Assembly: GCA_964247085.1 (NCBI GenBank)
Contig: CAXTSX010000003.1
Coordinates: 62,001 to 126,000 of the forward strand
Length of the DNA: 64,000 nt
DNA from: JAAFHZ01 sp964247085
GTDB lineage: Bacteria; Cyanobacteriota; Cyanobacteriia; Cyanobacteriales; Chamaesiphonaceae
Direction: 5' to 3'
The translations under genes and the position numbers were made by a program. Positions 53,584-62,262 of this stretch are shown one piece after another (position 1 is the first letter of the stretch; each line of letters begins with the position of its first letter). Below the pieces are notes generated by a model. That model did no database searches. It was given only the letters and a program-made list of their open reading frames with translations, and had not been told where the DNA came from.

Positions 53584-53874
53584 TTAGCCTTCGGCTTCTC
53601 GCTTAATCGCCGCTTCTCCACCAATTTTGGCAGCGAGCCAACCCAAAACTCCCACTACCACCACCGCAATTGTTGTTGCGACTACAGCATAGGTATAGAG
53701 AGCGGGTAAGGACTTACCTTCACCAATAATTTCTTGAACATGGGCTTTGATCGCCTCGTTCCAAGCTAAAGCTGCGACTAAACCCAAAGAAGCAGAGGCC
53801 AGCGTAATCATGGTTTGAAGAAACATCCGCACAGTTTCTAGGGACTTGGCTGTAATGTGATTGCGTCTAGACAT
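53584..53874 (-). CDS. DUF5654-like small membrane protein (96 aa)
   Basis: Two membrane helices: MITLASASLGLVAALAWNEA and TYAVVATTIAVVVVGVLGWL, joined by a short loop with VQEIIGEGKSLPAL. This pattern, including AWNEAIKAH, matches DUF5654 family proteins, whose role is unknown. The first helix follows an RN-rich start (MSRRNHITAKSLETVRMFLQ). It is divergent from priA, with the upstream region 53875-54002 between them. Confidence 0.75.
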   Translation of the reverse strand: MSRRNHITAKSLETVRMFLQTMITLASASLGLVAALAWNEAIKAHVQEIIGEGKSLPALYTYAVVATTIAVVVVGVLGWLAAKIGGEAAIKREAEG

Positions 53875-54002
53875 GGTATTTACCTCAAAACAGTGCCACA
53901 GATATTAACAGGAGTTTGCCTCATCTGCCAACAGTGTCGGCATTAAGCCAGAGGTGGGGTGGTTTGGATTATCATGTGGGTTCTGTTGCCCAGCCTTTCT
54001 CC

Positions 54003-56480
54003 ATGAAATCCCTGCAATCTGATGTCATCAATCATTCATCAATCACCACAGATAACTGGGTAGAAGTACTAGTCGATTGCCCCGGTCTAGAGGGACTTTA
54101 TACTTACCAAAGACCATCTGGCACTGACATCCAAGCTGGGGATATTGTCTCGGTGCCTTTTGGAAATCGCACTCTGGGTGGAATTGTGGTGCGGCTCATG
54201 AACCAACTGCCGCCGGGCTTGACGGTAGAACAAATTAAAGAAGTGAGCGAAGTTGTCTGCACTGGCTTTTTCTCGATCGATTACTGGGATCTGTTGCTCC
54301 GAGTAGCCGACTACTATCATACGCCCTTGCTTCAGGTGATTCGGATTGCTCTGCCCCCAGGGATTTTAAGCCGATCTCAGCGTCGGGTGAGGCTGATTGC
54401 CAAAAAACAGTTATTAGCAGAATCACTACCACAGCTGAATTCGACAGCACGCCAATTGCTGACTCTCTTACAGGCCAGCCCAGAAGGCGACTACACTTGG
54501 CAATATTTAACTCGCAAAGTACGCAATAGTCGCTCGGGGATGCAGCAACTCCACAGTTTAAAGCTGGTGGCTTCTTATATCGAGCGTCCCAAGTTGGCCA
54601 AACCCAAGCAACAGCAAGTGATCATTCTGACTGGCGATCCGCGCAATTTAGAATTAACTAGTCGCCAAAAAGAAATTTTGCTGTGTTTGCAGCAACAAAG
54701 CGGCGAAATGCTCTGGTCAGAATTTCAAAAAATTGCGCGTACTAGTAAAAGTGCCATGGACAGGTTAGCGAGTGATGGCTATGTGCAGATTGTCGATCGA
54801 GAGATTTTACGCCGAGATCAAACTGCGGGCATTTGGCAAGAAGATGTCCAACATCAGTTAACGGCGGATCAGGCACAGGCGATCAACAAAATCGAAAAAT
54901 TGTTACATACCTCCACCACGATTTTGTTGCACGGAGTCACGGGTTCCGGGAAAACCGAGGTCTATCTGCGCACCATTCAAACCGTCCTAGACCAGCAACA
55001 ATCAGTATTGATGCTAGTGCCGGAAATTGGTCTCACACCCCAACTAACCGATCGGTTTCGGGCGCGGTTTGGCGACCGAGTATTGGTCTATCACAGTGCC
55101 CTGAGTGATGGCGAACGCTATGACACCTGGCGACAGATGTTGTTACCCCAACCCCAGATTATTATTGGCACCAGATCGGCGATCTTCTCGCCGCTGACCA
55201 ACTTGGGGTTGATCGTGCTGGATGAAGAGCATGATGGTAGCTTTAAACAGGATCAACCGATGCCGACCTACCACGCTCGGTTAGTGGCTGAGTGGCGATC
55301 GAAGCTCGCCAACTGTCCGGTGGTATTGGGTTCGGCAACTCCAGCATTGGAAAGCTGGCTGGCAGCTACCGATCGGCCAAATTGGCACTATCTCTCTTTA
55401 CCCGAACGGGTCACTGGCCGCAATCTGCCCAGAGTAGATGTAGTGGATATGCGCGAGGAACTGAAAGGTGGCAATCGATCGATCTTTAGCCAATCACTAC
55501 AAACGGCGCTGGCCGATCTCAAATCTGGTCAAGAACAAGCCATTTTGTTCATTCATCGGCGTGGCCATAGTACTTTTGTCAGTTGTCGGGCCTGTGGCAA
55601 TACCTTGGACTGTCCCCACTGTGATGTGTCTTTGGCTTACCATCAGCATTCTGTGGACAGCAATAATCAACCGCTATTGCGCTGTCACTACTGCAACCAT
55701 TTGGCCGTCCAGCCCAAACGTTGCCCAGTTTGCGATTCACCACAACTCAAGTTTTTTGGGAGTGGTACCCAAAAAGTGACCGAAGAATTAGCCAAAAGCT
55801 GTCCAGAATTGCGTTGTTTACGATTTGATAGCGACACGACCCGCAACAAAGGCGCTCACCGGAAAATTTTGACCAGCTTTGCCCAGGGGGAAGCCGATGT
55901 GCTAGTGGGTACCCAGATGCTCGCTAAGGGGATCGATTTGCCCCAAGTTACCCTGGTGGGAATCGTCACAGCCGATGGATTATTGAATATGCCGGACTAT
56001 CGATCGGCGGAACGGACATTTCAGGTTTTAACCCAGGTGGCGGGGCGCTGTGGGCGGGGCAAACAGCCCGGTCGGGCTATTTTACAAACTTACAATCCGG
56101 AGCATCCGACTATCCAGGCGGTGCGCAGCCAAAACTATCAGCAGTTTATTGATAAAGAATTAGTGGCTCGCCAGGAGTGGGCTTATCCCCCCTATGGCCG
56201 GATGGTGCTGTTACGTTTTAGTAGTGCCGATGCCGAGCTGATCGAAGCAGTCACCGAGCGAGTGGCTGAGCAACTCATCGCCGTGGCCGCTGATCGATAC
56301 CAAGTATTGGGTCCCACCCCCGCCGTAGTAATGCGGGTAGCCAATCGGTATCGCTGGCAAATCATGTTAAAGTACTGGCCAGAAGCATCGATTCAATTGC
56401 CAGATGTAGCTACTATTTACGATAGCTTGGGGGACAAAGTAAGTATGTCGATCGATGTGGAACCGTTAAACTTTTTGTAG
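54003..56480 (+). CDS. priA: Primosomal protein N' (PriA helicase)
   Basis: A superfamily 2 helicase that restarts stalled replication forks. Walker A LHGVTGSGKTEVYLRT, DEEH box VLDEEHDGSF, and the paired zinc sites CRACGNTLDCPHC and CHYCNHLAVQPKRCPVC are present in order, followed by GTQMLAKGIDLPQVTLVG and VAGRCGRG. The 3'DNA-binding domain starts WVEVLVDCPG. The ATG at 54003 is used; TTG at 53916 lies one base after an AGGAG and would add 29 residues without clear homology. Only the exact start is uncertain. It precedes trpF by 19 bases. Confidence 0.96.
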   Translation: MKSLQSDVINHSSITTDNWVEVLVDCPGLEGLYTYQRPSGTDIQAGDIVSVPFGNRTLGGIVVRLMNQLPPGLTVEQIKEVSEVVCTGFFSIDYWDLLLRVADYYHTPLLQVIRIALPPGILSRSQRRVRLIAKKQLLAESLPQLNSTARQLLTLLQASPEGDYTWQYLTRKVRNSRSGMQQLHSLKLVASYIERPKLAKPKQQQVIILTGDPRNLELTSRQKEILLCLQQQSGEMLWSEFQKIARTSKSAMDRLASDGYVQIVDREILRRDQTAGIWQEDVQHQLTADQAQAINKIEKLLHTSTTILLHGVTGSGKTEVYLRTIQTVLDQQQSVLMLVPEIGLTPQLTDRFRARFGDRVLVYHSALSDGERYDTWRQMLLPQPQIIIGTRSAIFSPLTNLGLIVLDEEHDGSFKQDQPMPTYHARLVAEWRSKLANCPVVLGSATPALESWLAATDRPNWHYLSLPERVTGRNLPRVDVVDMREELKGGNRSIFSQSLQTALADLKSGQEQAILFIHRRGHSTFVSCRACGNTLDCPHCDVSLAYHQHSVDSNNQPLLRCHYCNHLAVQPKRCPVCDSPQLKFFGSGTQKVTEELAKSCPELRCLRFDSDTTRNKGAHRKILTSFAQGEADVLVGTQMLAKGIDLPQVTLVGIVTADGLLNMPDYRSAERTFQVLTQVAGRCGRGKQPGRAILQTYNPEHPTIQAVRSQNYQQFIDKELVARQEWAYPPYGRMVLLRFSSADAELIEAVTERVAEQLIAVAADRYQVLGPTPAVVMRVANRYRWQIMLKYWPEASIQLPDVATIYDSLGDKVSMSIDVEPLNFL

Positions 56481-56499
56481 GGCTAGTGGTAAGAATCTG

Positions 56500-57144
56500 A
56501 TGCGAGTCAAAATCTGTGGCATTACGAAGTTAGAGCAGGGACAATTGATCGCCGAGTTGGGAGCCACCGACCTAGGATTTATTTGTGTGGCGGCTTCACC
56601 GCGCTATGTCAACAACGAACAATTAGCAAAATTAGGACCGCCTTTATCCCCACTAGTGAACTGTGTGGGGGTGTTTGCCGATGCTTCGATCGCCACAGTA
56701 GTGGAGACTACTCAGATTGCTAACTTTGGTGCCGTGCAATTACATGGCCAGGAAACCTTTGCCTACTGCCAAGAACTCCGGCAACAATTAGGTGCAATTG
56801 AAATTATTAAGGCTTGGCGCATCAAAAGTAATGAAGATCTAAAAGTGATCGATCGGTATAGTTCGGTAGTTGATACCCTGTTGCTGGATGCTTACCATCC
56901 CGAAGCTTTGGGCGGAACCGGACATACCTTAGACTGGCCACAACTACTAGAATTTCGACCAACCGTTCCCTGGCTGCTAGCTGGTGGGTTAAAACCTGAC
57001 AATGTGCGATCGGCACTTTCCCAACTGCAACCAGCCGGTATTGATCTTTCTAGTGGTGTGGAAATTAGTCCTGGCAACAAGGACTTGGAAAAAGTCCAGC
57101 AGTTGTTTCAAGCATTAGCTGGTTGTACGCCAGAGTACTCTTGA
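56500..57144 (+). CDS. trpF: Phosphoribosylanthranilate isomerase
   Basis: Catalyses the third step of tryptophan biosynthesis. The TIM barrel motifs are clear: MRVKICGITKLEQGQLIAEL with catalytic C7, GAVQLHGQETFAYC, LLLDAYHPEALGGTGHTLDW with the catalytic Asp, LAGGLKPDNV and PAGIDLSSGVEISPGNKD. The 214-residue length is normal. It lies close behind priA and is convergent with the next gene, whose stop is 12 bases away. Confidence 0.96.
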   Translation: MRVKICGITKLEQGQLIAELGATDLGFICVAASPRYVNNEQLAKLGPPLSPLVNCVGVFADASIATVVETTQIANFGAVQLHGQETFAYCQELRQQLGAIEIIKAWRIKSNEDLKVIDRYSSVVDTLLLDAYHPEALGGTGHTLDWPQLLEFRPTVPWLLAGGLKPDNVRSALSQLQPAGIDLSSGVEISPGNKDLEKVQQLFQALAGCTPEYS

Positions 57145-57155
57145 CTTGATTGTAG

Positions 57156-58577
57156 TTAATCAATAGATTTAATATCGCCATAAGCTCGATAGAACCCACC
57201 CCGCGCTGACTCCCGCACTTCATCTACCAAATACTTAGCACCTTCCTGGCGCAATTCGTTGGGGAATTGGACATTCCACTGAGAATTGTAGCCTTCGGAG
57301 ATAATCCGCACCCGCAGCTGACTTCCTTCTTTAATACATTGCAATACCACCCCTTCGCTGATATTAATAGTGGCCTCCAACGTTGTTGAAGGTAAAATAG
57401 CATCCAGTTTAGGCGATTTGATATTGACTACCGGTGGTACTGTCCCCGCTTGTGCCAAAGCGATCGCACTTTCACTTACATCAATACAGGCCAATGCTCC
57501 AGTAGTCGTAACAATGTATAGTCGCTCATTATAAAACTGCATCGAAAAAGCCGAACCACAACCCGTGGCTAGTTTCCATAACCTGTCGCCCTGTTCATTG
57601 AAGCAATAGATTGATGAATAGTTATCGCCAGCGAATACATATTTGCCATCTGCTGCTGTAGCACAGGAATAAATGGCACCATCGCATTGATAAACCTGAC
57701 CAGCGGCTCCGGCCTTGGTGAAGGCATAAACCCGATTATTGGTAGTCCCAGCATAAACCGTACTTTCCTCTTGCCAACCAAATAGCACAGCACCGCCGGT
57801 TTTTTGCTCCCAAATGACTCGTCCATCTTCCCAGTCGTACATCGTTACCCCAGCGCTGTGGCCGTGGTAAACACCAATTTCATCACAGCGCACCATCCAG
57901 CCAGAAGTCCCTTTGCTTTTGCGGTTCCATTGGGATTCTTCTTCGTGGTTAATCGTAGTGATATTTCCAGCTGCGTCTGATACACCCAAGATGCCATCGG
58001 CAATATCTAACCAAAAAATATCCACGTCTTCGGCAATTTCGTAGGCGACCCGGGGTACTTTGCCGTTTAAATCATAAACTTTGCCATTGTCACAACCGGC
58101 GTACAGCCAATCATCATCGGCCACGATACATTTCACGCCATCGGGTAATTTGAATTGTTGAGTGACTTTACCATCAGGGGTCAGGCTGAAAATTTGACCG
58201 CTTTGATTGCCGACTAAACAACGCTGCTCATCAATGAAAATTCCAAAAGCGGAAGCGCCAGAGGCAAACTGCCAGAGCACTGGGGCACTATTAGCAGTCG
58301 ATCGATTACTAACAATTTCGCGGCGGGTGATCGATCGCTTCTGCCGCACCCCAATCACGGCTTCTTCATAGCCCTTTTTTCTTTTTTCGTTGAGTTTTTT
58401 GGTGGCTTCAGCTAGAGCTTTTTCGGGGGTGGGGTAAACCGTGGTTTTACTTTGTCCGCTATCCCCAATCCGTCCAAATCGAATGGTTACATCATTACCA
58501 TCGATCGTGACTTCGTAGAACTTGTGGGCACTGCCCTCGTCTTGGGATAATTCGAGATAGGTTTTAGTGCCAGACAT
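57156..58577 (-). CDS. WGR-domain protein with PQQ-like beta-propeller (473 aa)
   Basis: The N-terminal WGR domain at about 5-75 reads YLELSQDEGSAHKFYEVTID and VTIRFGRIGDSG, with a Lys-rich helix KKLNEKRKKGYEEA. From about residue 95 comes a propeller of seven or so blades with repeating patterns such as VYDLNGKVPRVAYEI, GVTMYDWEDGRVIWEQ, VYAFTKAGAAGQVYQ and IYCFNEQGDRLWKLA. The end (about 380-473) is a small beta-domain. There is no signal peptide. WGR domains bind nucleic acid or ADP-ribose-linked partners in other families; a sensor or scaffold role is inferred. It is divergent from the WGR-HEAT gene. Confidence 0.85.
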   Translation of the reverse strand: MSGTKTYLELSQDEGSAHKFYEVTIDGNDVTIRFGRIGDSGQSKTTVYPTPEKALAEATKKLNEKRKKGYEEAVIGVRQKRSITRREIVSNRSTANSAPVLWQFASGASAFGIFIDEQRCLVGNQSGQIFSLTPDGKVTQQFKLPDGVKCIVADDDWLYAGCDNGKVYDLNGKVPRVAYEIAEDVDIFWLDIADGILGVSDAAGNITTINHEEESQWNRKSKGTSGWMVRCDEIGVYHGHSAGVTMYDWEDGRVIWEQKTGGAVLFGWQEESTVYAGTTNNRVYAFTKAGAAGQVYQCDGAIYSCATAADGKYVFAGDNYSSIYCFNEQGDRLWKLATGCGSAFSMQFYNERLYIVTTTGALACIDVSESAIALAQAGTVPPVVNIKSPKLDAILPSTTLEATINISEGVVLQCIKEGSQLRVRIISEGYNSQWNVQFPNELRQEGAKYLVDEVRESARGGFYRAYGDIKSID

Positions 58578-58883
58578 TTTTGAGTACCGTCGAAAAAGGT
58601 AGGAATTGTTAGTGAAGTTTTCCAGTAAAGGCGATGCTTAGGCATCTCCAGAGATGATATGTACAATTTGGACAATGCTGTTGATTCTATCCATAGATTT
58701 TGCCACAACTAACCCTAAACTCGCTGCCCATAGACCAATAATAAGTGCGATCATGTCCTAGCTCCAGGGATAAAATATCAATTCATTTCCTGGTTAGTGT
58801 TCCCAGTTTACTAGGTGGTATTCGCGATCGATCCATCAAACTTCATAGTACAATAATACTTAAATTGTTTGCCAGTTCCACCC
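58578..58883. other. Divergent intergenic region between two WGR genes
   Basis: Should contain the promoters of both WGR-domain genes. Apart from the 38-codon frame at 58638-58754 and HIP1-like GCGATCG words, no repeat or operator is evident. Confidence 0.5.
58638..58754 (-). CDS. Possible 38-aa single-pass membrane protein
   Basis: Starts at ATG 58754: MIALIIGLWAASLGLVVAKS, then DRINSIVQIVHIISGDA. One membrane helix followed by an amphipathic end. A purine-rich ggagctaggac lies 8-18 bases upstream. It is 60 bases ahead of the WGR-propeller gene on the same strand and could be its leader gene. Very short, so real expression is uncertain. Confidence 0.4.
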   Translation of the reverse strand: MIALIIGLWAASLGLVVAKSMDRINSIVQIVHIISGDA

Positions 58884-61800
58884 ATGCAATTAATTCAACG
58901 GAAAAGCTTGGTTTACCAAGCGGGTAGCTCGGATAAAGTCTATGAAGTAGATCTGTACGAGGTGGCTGTAGATCGCTACCTGGTGAATTATCGCTATGGT
59001 CGGCGGGGTGGGGCGCTGAAGGAAGGCTCGCAAACTGCCGCTGCTTTAGATTTAGAAGCGGCTCAGAAAGTCTTTGATAAGTTGGTGGCTTCTAAGGTGG
59101 CCAAAGGCTATCGGGAAGCGGGGACGGCAGCTGCGGTTGTCGAAAAAAAGGTCGTAAATTCGACGTTGACCCCGGATGTGGCGGAGCGCGATCGATATAT
59201 TCTCGACAGACTCGCAGCTGCCGTTAATCATCCTGGTCAAGCTGATCTGCCCAAACAATGGAAGATCGATCGGGTAATTTGGCGCGCCGGGGAATTGCAA
59301 TTAGCCGCTGCTGCACCATTATTGATGTCGTTGTGGGGTAAGCATCCACTGCGGAATTACAGTATTGCCTGGGCGCTGGGTAATTGTGGGGAGGCCAGGG
59401 CGATCGAGCTATTAGAAGGTGCCTATCGAGATGCCCGCAATCCGGAATATGTGCGCCGGATTAGCTTAGAGGCAATCTTTAAGCTGAGTGAGGTTAAAAA
59501 AATTGAATTGCGCCGCGAGTTAGTTGCCCAATTGCCCGCCCCCATTCGGGTTGTGGTGGAGCAGTCTAGACCCTCGACAGTCGTCACTGAGGTGATCTGG
59601 AATTATCTGAAGACAGCTACGGCAGAGCAATTCTCGGTCTTTGATATTTTGTATCAAATCGATAGTTCATCTTGCCGCCCGGCGATTCATGATCTGGTTT
59701 CTGCTGCCGACTTGGCTCCTAATTATTTTAAACCCATCCGCCATATTTTTAAGATGGCGGAGTATCGCCAAGATGCGGTAATCCTGGGAATTTTAACTAG
59801 TCGCTTCGATCGAGAGCAGCCCTTCTTCAATAGTAAAGGTGGTTATAGTCAGATCTATCTGGATGAATTTCGGGCGGATCGGGAACAACGTATAGTGTGC
59901 AAAGATTGGCGCATTGATCCGCAAACTAGCAAATATCATTCTGTTCGCTCTGCCGAATTTCAACAAGAAATTAGTAGTGGGGATGCTCGGATTGCCTACG
60001 GCAATGTCACTCGTGATTACTTGCGCCGCCGAATCTGGCGATCGCTTAAAACCCTAGGCGAGTTATCTCGATCCGCATATGTTGATATTGCTGTAGAAAT
60101 ATTGTTGCAGTACTATGATGAAGATGCAGGTATGCCCAAAGAATCAGTACGTTATCGTTATGATCGGCGTATTTGGGAGCGCTATGAAAGTAGCCGGGCT
60201 AACTGGGATGTTTACGCTAAATATTTGACCTTCAATCATATTCTCTACACTAACAGTCCGCGCTATGAACTAAAATCTGGAACTGATATTTGGCGCTGTA
60301 AACCTGGCTTCAAACCCGGCGATCCGCTGCCCAGAGTGCGGGAAGAAGCCTTTCCCCAATTGTGGGAACAACAACCAGCGGCTTTAATCCGATTACTGTG
60401 TGAGAGTGAATGCCAGCCAGTGCATGAGTTTGCCGTCAAAGCGATCACCAGCTGTCCAGAATTTTGCCAAGAACTATCGATCGATACTCTCATCCAACTT
60501 TTGGCTAAACCCTACGAAGTGACTGCTCAGTTTGGATTTGAGCTAGCGAAATTCCGTTATCAGCCAGAGCATCCGCAGACAGACTTGATTTTAGCGATCG
60601 CTAATTGTTCCTATCTGCCAGCCCGAACCGAAGCTCATCAATGGTTGAGAAACCAGATCGATCGCTTCCTCCGAGATGAGGCGTTAATTGCTGGCTTAGT
60701 CCTCAGTCCCCAAGCGGATACCCAACTGTTTATTCGCCAAGTCTTGGAAACGGCCATTATACCCACTGATCGCGCCCAAATCCTGATTGGTCGGATCATA
60801 GCTGGACTACTGGCTTTGACGGCAGAACAGACGGAGATTTCCGAGAATGCCACTCAGATCTTGGCCAACTGTTTTCAGGTGCAACTACGATCGATCGATC
60901 TCGAAGTGATTCTCGATTTACTTCGTCATCCTCTGGGGTCGTTGCAAACATTAGGCGCAAGAATTCTCCTGGATCGGCAAACTCCAGCCATTGATTTACC
61001 AGCGGGTTTAATTGATGCCCTGATTGAATCCCCGGTGGATTCTGTGCGATCGATCGGGGTGCAGTTATTTGGTCAACTGCCAGATGAATTATTGGTGGAG
61101 CGGTTAGAGTTGATTTTGAGTTTCGTCGCCCACGAAATACCAGCGATGCGCCAAGCGATTGTCCCTTGTCTGAAGCGGCTGGCGGTCTGTCCAGAATTCT
61201 TGGCACAATTGATCGATCGGCTGCTCCCCATTTTATTAGCGCCCGAACCTCATCTGGGATTGTATGATTTTATTTCCCAACTCTTGCAAACCGATTTACC
61301 CAATTGGATGGCAGTTGCTAATCAATCTATTGCTTGGATGTTGTTGAGTGCTTCAGCTACTTCAGCGCAAGAATTGGCGGGTAGATTATTGCAAACTAAT
61401 AGCGATCGCTGGGCTGTGAAACTCAGTACTGAAAAGATTGTGGCACTAACTCATCATGAAATCTTAGCTGTGCGGGAATCTGGCTGGAAAATGTTGAGTG
61501 CGGTGTTATCCCGGTTGCGGCAAAGTAATGATGATTTACTGGCGGCGACGATAGTAATGGCTGCTAAATGGGAGGATTCGCGCCGCTATGGTTTCAATTT
61601 ATTTGGTGAAATTTTGCAGCCCAGTGAATTGAGTTCATCTGTAGTTATTAGTATTTGTGATAGTAATCGTGAGGATGTGCGGCGGTTTGGGCGCGATCTG
61701 GTGGGTCGATGTTTTAAAGAACAAGATGGTTTGGAATATTTGCTGAAATTTAGTGAACATCCTACTACCGATATGCAGCTTTTTGCTAGTCAATATTTAG

Positions 61801-62096
61801 AAGATTATGCGGCTGGTAACTCCGCGAGGTTGGCGGACTTAGCACCTTATTTTGGGAGAGTACTGGCACAGGTGAATCGATCGCGGGTGGCTAAGGAGCG
61901 GATTTTTAATTTTTTGAGTGGGGAGGCGATGAAAAGTTTGGCGGCGTCTCGGGTTGTGGCTGAGGTGTTGACTCGGCAATCGGGATCGATCGCGATTGGG
62001 GAAAAAGCTCGATCGATCGAAACTCTGCTTAAAATTCATCAGCGATATCCAGAATTAGCTGTCCCAATTACGGTTAAAGAAGTTGTCATGAAATAA
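58884..62096 (+). CDS. WGR-domain HEAT-repeat protein (about 1070 aa)
   Basis: The WGR domain is at the N-terminus (LIQRKSLVYQAGSSDKVYEV, then YLVNYRYGRRGGALKEGSQT), close to those of MolR/YehI-type proteins. The remainder, from about residue 130, is a long series of helical repeats of HEAT type (AAAPLLMSLWGKHPLRNYSI, ARAIELLEGAYRDARNPEYV, VLQPSELSSSVV-like units). No catalytic motif is visible. ATG at 58884 is used; TTG 58869 would add five residues. It is followed by the SWIM gene 166 bases away on the same strand, likely with a shared transcript. A scaffold or target-recognition role in a multi-component system is inferred. Confidence 0.85.
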   Translation: MQLIQRKSLVYQAGSSDKVYEVDLYEVAVDRYLVNYRYGRRGGALKEGSQTAAALDLEAAQKVFDKLVASKVAKGYREAGTAAAVVEKKVVNSTLTPDVAERDRYILDRLAAAVNHPGQADLPKQWKIDRVIWRAGELQLAAAAPLLMSLWGKHPLRNYSIAWALGNCGEARAIELLEGAYRDARNPEYVRRISLEAIFKLSEVKKIELRRELVAQLPAPIRVVVEQSRPSTVVTEVIWNYLKTATAEQFSVFDILYQIDSSSCRPAIHDLVSAADLAPNYFKPIRHIFKMAEYRQDAVILGILTSRFDREQPFFNSKGGYSQIYLDEFRADREQRIVCKDWRIDPQTSKYHSVRSAEFQQEISSGDARIAYGNVTRDYLRRRIWRSLKTLGELSRSAYVDIAVEILLQYYDEDAGMPKESVRYRYDRRIWERYESSRANWDVYAKYLTFNHILYTNSPRYELKSGTDIWRCKPGFKPGDPLPRVREEAFPQLWEQQPAALIRLLCESECQPVHEFAVKAITSCPEFCQELSIDTLIQLLAKPYEVTAQFGFELAKFRYQPEHPQTDLILAIANCSYLPARTEAHQWLRNQIDRFLRDEALIAGLVLSPQADTQLFIRQVLETAIIPTDRAQILIGRIIAGLLALTAEQTEISENATQILANCFQVQLRSIDLEVILDLLRHPLGSLQTLGARILLDRQTPAIDLPAGLIDALIESPVDSVRSIGVQLFGQLPDELLVERLELILSFVAHEIPAMRQAIVPCLKRLAVCPEFLAQLIDRLLPILLAPEPHLGLYDFISQLLQTDLPNWMAVANQSIAWMLLSASATSAQELAGRLLQTNSDRWAVKLSTEKIVALTHHEILAVRESGWKMLSAVLSRLRQSNDDLLAATIVMAAKWEDSRRYGFNLFGEILQPSELSSSVVISICDSNREDVRRFGRDLVGRCFKEQDGLEYLLKFSEHPTTDMQLFASQYLEDYAAGNSARLADLAPYFGRVLAQVNRSRVAKERIFNFLSGEAMKSLAASRVVAEVLTRQSGSIAIGEKARSIETLLKIHQRYPELAVPITVKEVVMK

Positions 62097-62129
62097 ATGA
62101 AAACTTTCTTTCCTGAAATTTTGGTGTGG

Positions 62130-62212
62130 AAGAACCAGGATCTGGGGGTTCTGCCCCCCAGTCCCCCCATTGAGGGGCGGGACGCACCCCCTCAAACTCC
62201 CCATCGTACGGG
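62130..62212. repeat. Intergenic palindrome-rich repeat
   Basis: Contains gggggttctgccccccagtc and ggggcgggacgcaccccctc, forming overlapping G/C-rich hairpins. This type of dispersed intergenic repeat is common in cyanobacterial genomes. Confidence 0.6.
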
Positions 62213-62262
62213 TTGATTGTCATGAACCGAAATCTTGTTGAATTACGCGCTGGATATTAATC

